Source: CAZGOM01 sp964542875
Lineage (GTDB): Bacteria; Planctomycetota; Phycisphaerae; Phycisphaerales; Phycisphaeraceae
Length of the DNA stretch: 17,860 bases
Direction of reading: 5' to 3'
NCBI GenBank assembly: GCA_964542875.1
Contig: CAZIWA010000117.1
Coordinates: 1-17,860, forward strand
Every line of letters begins with the position of its first letter. The first letter of the stretch is position 1. Positions 13,737 to 17,860 of the stretch are shown piece by piece. Below the pieces are notes generated by a model that was given only the letters and a program-made list of their open reading frames with translations, did no database searches and was not told where the DNA came from. The translations under genes and the position numbers were made by a program.

Positions 13737-14891
13737 ATGACCAATTCCGGATCAAGCAAAGACATACTTCTTCTTTCCCAACTGGCCATCGCCGGCATGT
13801 GCGTGCTGTTTCTCGGCACCTTCACTGCGTACAAGGTGTCGACCCTTCCCCCCGCGGTCGCGCTGCCCGTCACGCAGGCCAAGCCATCGGGGTCTTCGTC
13901 CTCAGGCAATTGGTTCACGGACTTGTTCAGCCAGACTTCCACTGCGGGCTCCACCCCTGTTACCTCCAGGGCCACCACATCGGAACTCTCCCTCAGGAGC
14001 GCGACAGGCAACCTCTCCTCCGAACCCTCCTCCATCGGCTCAAAACTCGCCCTCGCCCGTCAAAGCCATCGGACCAATCTTAAAATCCAGCACTCGGCCC
14101 GTGAAAAAATCGACCTCCCATTCCCCGGCTCCATGTACAAGATCGTCACCTACACGTCCCAGGCCGGGGACCTCAGCGCATACCTCGCCACGCCCCCTGG
14201 GCTCGGCAATAAACGGCCCGCCGTCATCTGGATCACCGGCGGCGACTGCAACACCATCGGCGATGTCTGGTCCCCCGACCGCAACGGACGCCAAAGCACC
14301 GAATACCTCATCGACCGCGGAATCGTCGTCATGTTCCCCTCCCTCCGAGGCGGCAACCAGAACCCCGGCTATCAGGAAAATATGTACGGCGAAGTCAACG
14401 ACATCATCGCCGCTCACCAATACCTCACCCAGCTCCCCGACATCGACCCCGATCGTATCTACCTCGCCGGCCACAGCACTGGCGGCACCCTCGTCCTCCT
14501 CACCAGCGAAGTCACCAACAAATTCCGCGCCGTCTTCTCCTTCGGTCCCGTCTCCAGAATCCTCGACTACGACGCCCCAGGCGGCCCCTTCCCCCTTGTG
14601 TTTGACCGATCCGACTCCAACGAAGCCAAACTCCGCTCCCCCATCGAATGGCTGGAATCCATCTCCACCCCCACCTTCGTCATCGAAGGCGATAAGGCCG
14701 GCCAGGGCAACGCGTCGTCACTCCGGGAAATGGCCAAGGCGCCCAGCTCACCCTTTGTCCGGTTCGTGGAAACCCCCAGTTACGACCACTTCTCCATCCT
14801 CACGCCCGCATGCAGAATGCTGGCGCAGAAAATCCTCATGGACGTCGGCCCCACGTGTCAGATCTCCATCGATAAGAACGACCTCAGATAA
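13737..14891 (+). CDS. Membrane-anchored alpha/beta hydrolase (prolyl-oligopeptidase/esterase type)
   Basis: The product has 384 residues. One N-terminal membrane helix (about 9-33) is followed by a Ser/Thr-rich linker (about 50-105), so the catalytic domain is probably held outside the cytoplasmic membrane. The alpha/beta hydrolase core starts near residue 130. Its oxyanion strand is PAVIWITGGD (161-170), with the segment PSLRGGNQNPG (201-211) next. The nucleophile elbow is AGHSTGG (244-250, S247), and the probable acid and base are D319 (IEGDKAG) and H351 (SYDHFS). The Pro-rich GSMYKIVTYTSQAGDLSAYLATP-type entry resembles S9 peptidases and related esterases; the substrate is unknown. No Shine-Dalgarno precedes the start. 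It ends 9 nt from the convergent nadA stop. Confidence 0.85.
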   Translation: MTNSGSSKDILLLSQLAIAGMCVLFLGTFTAYKVSTLPPAVALPVTQAKPSGSSSSGNWFTDLFSQTSTAGSTPVTSRATTSELSLRSATGNLSSEPSSIGSKLALARQSHRTNLKIQHSAREKIDLPFPGSMYKIVTYTSQAGDLSAYLATPPGLGNKRPAVIWITGGDCNTIGDVWSPDRNGRQSTEYLIDRGIVVMFPSLRGGNQNPGYQENMYGEVNDIIAAHQYLTQLPDIDPDRIYLAGHSTGGTLVLLTSEVTNKFRAVFSFGPVSRILDYDAPGGPFPLVFDRSDSNEAKLRSPIEWLESISTPTFVIEGDKAGQGNASSLREMAKAPSSPFVRFVETPSYDHFSILTPACRMLAQKILMDVGPTCQISIDKNDLR

Positions 14892-14900
14892 GCGCGCTTC

Positions 14901-16103
14901 TCACGCCTTGACTGTCGGCTGAGGCACCGGCAGCACCACTGCACGGTTCGCGTCGGCCGTCACCTGCAGCATCCGGTTCAGCGACACCAGCGACCACTTC
15001 TTCACCGTGGGGTGCACCTTGATCTGGTTCACCACCTTGCCTTGCGCCAGATTATCCAGCACCCACAGAAGGTGCGGCATATCGATCCGGTACATCGTGG
15101 TGCACAGGCATTGGCACTCTGACAACATCTTTACGTGCACGCCGCGCTTGGCGGCGGCATTGGCCAGGCGATTCACAAGGTGAACCTCCGTGCCCACGGC
15201 CCATCGGCTGCCGGGCTTGGCCTGCTCAATGGCTTTAATGATGCCTTCGGTCGAGCCGGCCAGATCAGCCCGCAAAATCACTTCGTGCGCGCACTCGGGG
15301 TGAACCATCACGGTCACATCCGGCCATTGGTCGCGCGCCTGCTGCACGTGTTCAGGCCGGAAAAGCTTGTGGACCGAGCAATGCCCCTTCCAAAGCAGGA
15401 AGGTGGCGCGTTGAATATCTTCCACGCTGTTGCCGCCGTAGCCTTCGGGTGACTTGGGGTTCCACACCACCATGTCGCGATCCACGTCGTATCCCAATGC
15501 GGCGGCGGTATTGCGCCCCAGGTGCTGATCGGGAATGAAAATGATCTTCACGCTCTCGCCCGGAGCCAGCGGCGTATCTCCCCCCGTCAGTGCCCACCGG
15601 AGAATTTTGTCTGCGTTGGAGCTGGTGCACACCGCTCCGCCATGCTCACCCACAAACGACTTGATCGCCGCCGAAGAGTTCATGTAGCACACGGGCACCA
15701 CACGCACCTTCATGCCTTGGCAGGCCTGCGCCACTTCCTGCCATGCCGTAACAGTGTCTTCATATTCGGCCATGTCCGCCATGGAGCAACCCGCGCTCAT
15801 GTCCGGCAGAATCACCTGCACGCCCTCTGGCGCCAGGATGTCTGCCGACTCTGCCATGAAGTGCACACCCTCAAAGATCACGTACTGCGCACCAGTCTTC
15901 TTCACCTGGTCCGCGGCCAACTGGCTGAGCTTGAAGCTGTCGCCGGTGAAGTCTGCAAATTGAATCACTTCGTCCTGCTGGTAGTGATGTCCCAGAATCA
16001 CCAGCTTCGAGCCCAGTTCGCGCTTGCGGTCCCAGATTGCCTGGGTCAGCTGGGCTTCGGTCATCTTCGTGTATCGATCAGGCAGCGGGGGTTGCCAGAG
16101 CAT
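14901..16103 (-). CDS. nadA: Quinolinate synthase NadA
   Basis: NadA condenses iminoaspartate with dihydroxyacetone phosphate to give quinolinate, the second step of de novo NAD synthesis, using an oxygen-sensitive [4Fe-4S] cluster. The product has 400 residues, the longer form of the family. Diagnostic segments are LGHHYQQDE (37-45), FADFTGDSF (49-57), AGCSMADMAEY (104-114, C106), HPECAHEV (268-275, C271) and SECQCLCTTMYRID (328-341). C106, C271 and one of C330/C332/C334 are the probable cluster ligands. The start at 16103 has TAGGAGA 5 nt upstream. nadB and nadC are absent, so the pathway is scattered in this genome. The 5' leader carries a stem-loop next to the ribosome-binding site, which hints at translational control. 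Assignment is secure. Confidence 0.97.
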   Translation of the reverse strand: MLWQPPLPDRYTKMTEAQLTQAIWDRKRELGSKLVILGHHYQQDEVIQFADFTGDSFKLSQLAADQVKKTGAQYVIFEGVHFMAESADILAPEGVQVILPDMSAGCSMADMAEYEDTVTAWQEVAQACQGMKVRVVPVCYMNSSAAIKSFVGEHGGAVCTSSNADKILRWALTGGDTPLAPGESVKIIFIPDQHLGRNTAAALGYDVDRDMVVWNPKSPEGYGGNSVEDIQRATFLLWKGHCSVHKLFRPEHVQQARDQWPDVTVMVHPECAHEVILRADLAGSTEGIIKAIEQAKPGSRWAVGTEVHLVNRLANAAAKRGVHVKMLSECQCLCTTMYRIDMPHLLWVLDNLAQGKVVNQIKVHPTVKKWSLVSLNRMLQVTADANRAVVLPVPQPTVKA

Positions 16104-16114
16104 TCAAATCTCCT

Positions 16115-16147
16115 AAAGGCGGTCCAGCGCGCATTGATCGCGCCTTT
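16115..16147 (-). promoter_or_regulatory. Stem-loop in the nadA leader
   Basis: In the minus-strand transcript AAAGGCG pairs with CGCCTTT (16141-16147 with 16115-16121), and the inner CGCG arms around ATCAATG can pair as well, leaving a short 3' bulge. The 3' arm directly precedes AGGAGA of the ribosome-binding site. Folding would change access to the site. It does not resemble the NAD+-I riboswitch as far as I can recall it. Confidence 0.45.
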
Positions 16148-16162
16148 GCCGTCCATGCATCA

Positions 16163-16168
16163 ATTATA
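16163..16168 (-). promoter_or_regulatory. Candidate -10 box of nadA
   Basis: The minus strand reads TATAAT, preceded by CTCC, 60 nt upstream of the nadA ATG. No good -35 exists at 16-18 nt (GCTTTG/CTTTGG). The start site would be near 16156, giving a leader of about 50 nt that includes the stem-loop. Confidence 0.45.
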
Positions 16169-16568
16169 GGAGATTAAACGTGCCCCAAAGCACGCCAAAA
16201 ACAGGAACCAGCAACCTGGATTCGCAAAACCGGATGATGCATCGCGCAAGCCCGGGGCACACCGCGGTTCAAAATTGAAAATAAAAAACGCCCGGCAGGC
16301 CGAAGCCATACCGGGCGCTTCCGGGGGCGAATTGATGCACAAATATTACCACCGTTAATACAGATGTCCAACGCGTTTCGAAAGAAAAATAAAAAAAGCC
16401 ACAAGAATCTCATTTTCTCCGGCATTTCGGACGAAAATTCAAGAAATCCAGCCGTGGAAAACTAGCGTCGCCTCAATCGCGCGCTGAAACAACTCGCTGT
16501 CAACAGGCCGCCCGGAATTTGCAACACCAATCACCATCCCAAACCACTGGCCTGGAGAAAACCTTCAA
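16169..16568. other. Intergenic region between nadA and tRNA-Leu
   Basis: No gene is supported. It contains the minus-strand terminator at 16283-16317 and a 7-bp inverted repeat GTGCCCC (16180-16186) and GGGGCAC (16254-16260) around the nadA upstream region. Short minus-strand frames cross the terminator and are dismissed. Confidence 0.5.
16283..16317 (-). terminator. Terminator on the minus strand, for tRNA-Leu
   Basis: The minus strand reads a CGCCCGG/CCGGGCG stem (16289-16295 with 16311-16317) with an inner GGC-TTCG-GCC hairpin, followed by six T (16283-16288). This is a classical intrinsic terminator. The only minus-strand gene upstream is tRNA-Leu. It shares sequence with the terminator near the right edge, including bases outside the stem. 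Confidence 0.8.
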
Positions 16569-16652
16569 TGGGCCGGACAGGACTTGAACCTGCACGTCCT
16601 TACGGACAACGACACCTAAAATCGTTGCGTCTGCCGATTTCGCCACCGGCCC
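16569..16652 (-). tRNA. tRNA-Leu (anticodon UAG)
   Basis: The 84-nt minus-strand sequence folds as a class II tRNA. The acceptor stem is GGGCCGG/CCGGCCC with discriminator A, the D stem is GCG/CGC with GGCAGA in the loop, and the anticodon stem is ACGAT/GTCGT with loop TTTAGGT. The variable arm is GTCC-GTAA-GGAC and the T arm is CAGG-TTCAAGT-CCTG. Position 33 is T, 37 is G, and the anticodon TAG reads CUA and probably other CUN codons. The 3' CCA is not encoded and must be added by tRNA nucleotidyltransferase. Confidence 0.96.
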
Positions 16653-16662
16653 ATGAGCCCGC

Positions 16663-16668
16663 ATTTTA
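16663..16668 (-). promoter_or_regulatory. Candidate -10 box of tRNA-Leu
   Basis: The minus strand reads TAAAAT, preceded by GGGG, 10 nt before the mature tRNA 5' end. No clear -35 is visible at 17 nt. Spacing fits a tRNA promoter with a very short 5' leader. Confidence 0.45.
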
Positions 16669-16763
16669 CCCCAAAAACCAAGCCGCGGCTGGCGTGCATG
16701 TCTGAGCGGATTTTCCACGCCGACCGCACCCCGCTTCACCCCCCAGGCCATCCTCCTTCCCGC

Positions 16764-16769
16764 TATAAT
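16764..16769 (+). promoter_or_regulatory. Candidate -10 box of the small Gfo/Idh gene
   Basis: TATAAT, preceded by CGC, lies 25 nt before the ATG at 16795. No -35 matches well in the C-rich sequence upstream. It is divergent to the tRNA-Leu promoter. Confidence 0.5.
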
Positions 16770-16794
16770 TCCCGCACTCACAAGGGGTCAGGCA

Positions 16795-17661
16795 ATGAAA
16801 ACCATCGGCTTTATCGACTACTTCATCGACGAATGGCACGCTCAGAACTACCCTGCCTTCATTGCCAAAAGCAAATACGCAGACCAGTTCAAAGTCACGC
16901 TCGCCTGGGAAAAGTTCACCCCGCCGGGCAAAATGAGCCTCGACAAATTCTGCGCCACCCATGGCATCGACAAGGCCGCATCCATCCAGCAAATCATCGA
17001 CCAGTGCGACTGCCTCATCGTCCTCTCCCCCGACAATGCCGAGATGCACGAAGAGCTGGCCGACCTCCCCCTCAAATCCGGCAAACCCGTCTACATTGAT
17101 AAGCCCATCGCGCCGGACCTGGCCGCAGCCAAGCGCCTCTTCGCCAAGGCCCACGCCCACAAAACTCCCATGATGTCCTGCTCCTCCCTCCGCTTTGGCT
17201 CCGAGCTCGTCCAGGCCGCAAACTTCATCGGCGATCCGGACAACCTGCTCCAGTTCACCACCCGCGGGCCCGGCAAGTACAGCGTCTACGCCATCCACCA
17301 GTATGAAATGCTCGTCACCATGTTCGGCGCCGGCGCCAAACGCATTCAACAACTCGGCACCGCCGAAGCCCCCCTCCTCATCATCGACTACGGCGGCGGT
17401 CGCACCGGTTCCATCAACCTCACCCCCGGCGCCCCCTTCCAATTCACCGGCGCAAAGAAAAATCCCGACGGCTCCCTGGCCGGCATCCACGCCGCCCAGA
17501 TGGGCGACTTCTTCGACCGCTTCATCGAAGCCATGTGCGACTTCTTCAACACCACCCAATCGCTCATTCCAGAGTCCCAGACACTGGAAATCGCCGCCTT
17601 GATCGAAGCCGGCGCAAAGGCCATTGCCCTCCCCGGCATCTGGGTTGATGTGCCCAGGTAA
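16795..17661 (+). CDS. Small Gfo/Idh/MocA-like oxidoreductase without the usual glycine loop
   Basis: The product has 288 residues, shorter than the typical 330-450. AAGGGG (16782-16787) lies 7 nt before the ATG. The N-terminus MKTIGFIDYFIDEWHAQNYP shows the first Rossmann strand but replaces the usual GxGxxG with FIDYFIDEWH. Family features still present are CLIVLSPDNAEMHEELADLP (73-92), the DKP motif (102-104, in place of EKP) in GKPVYIDKPIAP, and the IHQYEMLVTMFG helix (167-178) with H168 where Gfo/Idh enzymes place an active-site His. I recall a subfamily in Firmicutes with the same IGFIDYYLDEWHANNYP start, so this loop is probably genuine and not a mutation. The cofactor may bind differently or not at all. 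A perfect terminator follows. Function unknown. Confidence 0.85.
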   Translation: MKTIGFIDYFIDEWHAQNYPAFIAKSKYADQFKVTLAWEKFTPPGKMSLDKFCATHGIDKAASIQQIIDQCDCLIVLSPDNAEMHEELADLPLKSGKPVYIDKPIAPDLAAAKRLFAKAHAHKTPMMSCSSLRFGSELVQAANFIGDPDNLLQFTTRGPGKYSVYAIHQYEMLVTMFGAGAKRIQQLGTAEAPLLIIDYGGGRTGSINLTPGAPFQFTGAKKNPDGSLAGIHAAQMGDFFDRFIEAMCDFFNTTQSLIPESQTLEIAALIEAGAKAIALPGIWVDVPR

Positions 17662-17681
17662 GAAAAAGCCGCGCGTCCCGC

Positions 17682-17785
17682 GTCCGGTGTCTTGCGTCAA
17701 AAATCAACAAAGAGGTCCGGAGCAGGAAAAACTCCGGACCTCTTTATTTTTGACTTTTCTTCTTCTCCGACGCGGGACACCGGAC
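17682..17785. repeat. Nested inverted repeat around a terminator
   Basis: GTCCGGTGTCTTGCGTC (17682-17698) and GACGCGGGACACCGGAC (17769-17785) are inverted copies that match at 15 of 17 positions. They enclose the perfect terminator hairpin. The word CCGGACCTC also recurs inside and at the right arm. This may be a small palindromic element rather than a simple terminator. Confidence 0.5.
17709..17745 (+). terminator. Perfect terminator of the small Gfo/Idh gene
   Basis: AAAGAGGTCCGGAG (17709-17722) pairs over 14 bp with CTCCGGACCTCTTT (17732-17745) around a 9-nt loop, followed by ATTTTTG. The reverse strand also shows a T-rich tail, so it may stop transcripts from both sides. Confidence 0.88.
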
Positions 17786-17802
17786 CTCTCGTCCCTCGCG
17801 AC

Positions 17803-17842
17803 AAAAAAAAAAACGCCCGGCTGGCCGTAGCCGAGCCGGACG
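17803..17842 (-). terminator. Terminator of a minus-strand gene beyond the right edge
   Basis: On the minus strand a GC-rich stem (17814-17821 with 17835-17842, one G-T wobble) with an inner GGC-TACG-GCC hairpin is followed by 11 T. It closely resembles the terminator at 16283-16317. The gene it serves must start beyond the window, converging on the Gfo/Idh-like gene. Confidence 0.75.
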
Positions 17843-17860
17843 CTTTCGGGGGCAAGATTT

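Noticed and set aside
1..17860. CRISPR arrays, insertion sequences, integrases and toxin-antitoxin pairs
   Set aside because: None was found. No regularly spaced repeats, no transposase or integrase motifs and no toxin beside the RHH-like gene.

Overview
The window reads like a fragment of a chromosome from the PVC superphylum, most likely a planctomycete of the Phycisphaerae type. This is inferred from several things: a short histone-H1/Hc1-like protein, a TatA with a long Gln/Pro tail, many Gfo/Idh/MocA oxidoreductases and sugar-active enzymes, intergenic palindromes of a kind I associate with planctomycetes, and a mix of Shine-Dalgarno and non-Shine-Dalgarno starts. No rRNA or other phylogenetic marker is present to settle it. 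The + strand is much richer in C than G. Plus-strand genes therefore favour C-ending codons, and the first minus-strand gene favours G-ending codons.

Layout. (1) 1-1803, minus: a heparinase II/III-type polysaccharide lyase cut by the left edge. (2) 1804-2816: sparse DNA with one copy of a dispersed palindromic repeat and a well-supported 35-residue membrane peptide (2149-2256, minus). (3) 2817-3620, plus: a cupin/JmjC-like protein with an HxD...H iron site. (4) 3621-4217: a repeat-rich, gene-poor gap with the second copy of the repeat, a TAGCCCGAC element and a possible prepilin remnant. (5) 4218-6552, plus: the housekeeping pair recR and rpoN. (6) 6653-11994: a sugar-metabolism neighbourhood with a five-Asp-box sialidase-like propeller, a Gfo/Idh oxidoreductase, a convergent PL22-type oligogalacturonide lyase-like propeller and a divergent class III aminotransferase. 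(7) 12140-13470, plus: tatA, an Hc1-like nucleoid protein and a ribbon-helix-helix-like protein. (8) 13737-14891, plus: a membrane-anchored alpha/beta hydrolase, tail to tail with nadA (14901-16103, minus). (9) 16569-16652, minus: tRNA-Leu(UAG) with promoter and terminator. (10) 16795-17661, plus: a small Gfo/Idh-like protein, followed by a perfect terminator and a second minus-strand terminator that belongs to a gene beyond the right edge.

How the genes fit together. Housekeeping genes (recR, rpoN, tatA, nadA, tRNA-Leu) alternate with carbohydrate genes. The lyase, sialidase-like, PL22-like and Gfo/Idh genes suggest use of acidic polysaccharides (uronates, pectin- or glycosaminoglycan-like), but none has an obvious signal peptide and they do not form one operon, so a shared pathway is inference. 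I found no CRISPR array, transposase, integrase or recognisable defence system. The least explained items are the two intergenic repeat families, the duplicated minus-strand terminator element, the structured nadA leader and the inverted repeat that brackets the aminotransferase promoter.
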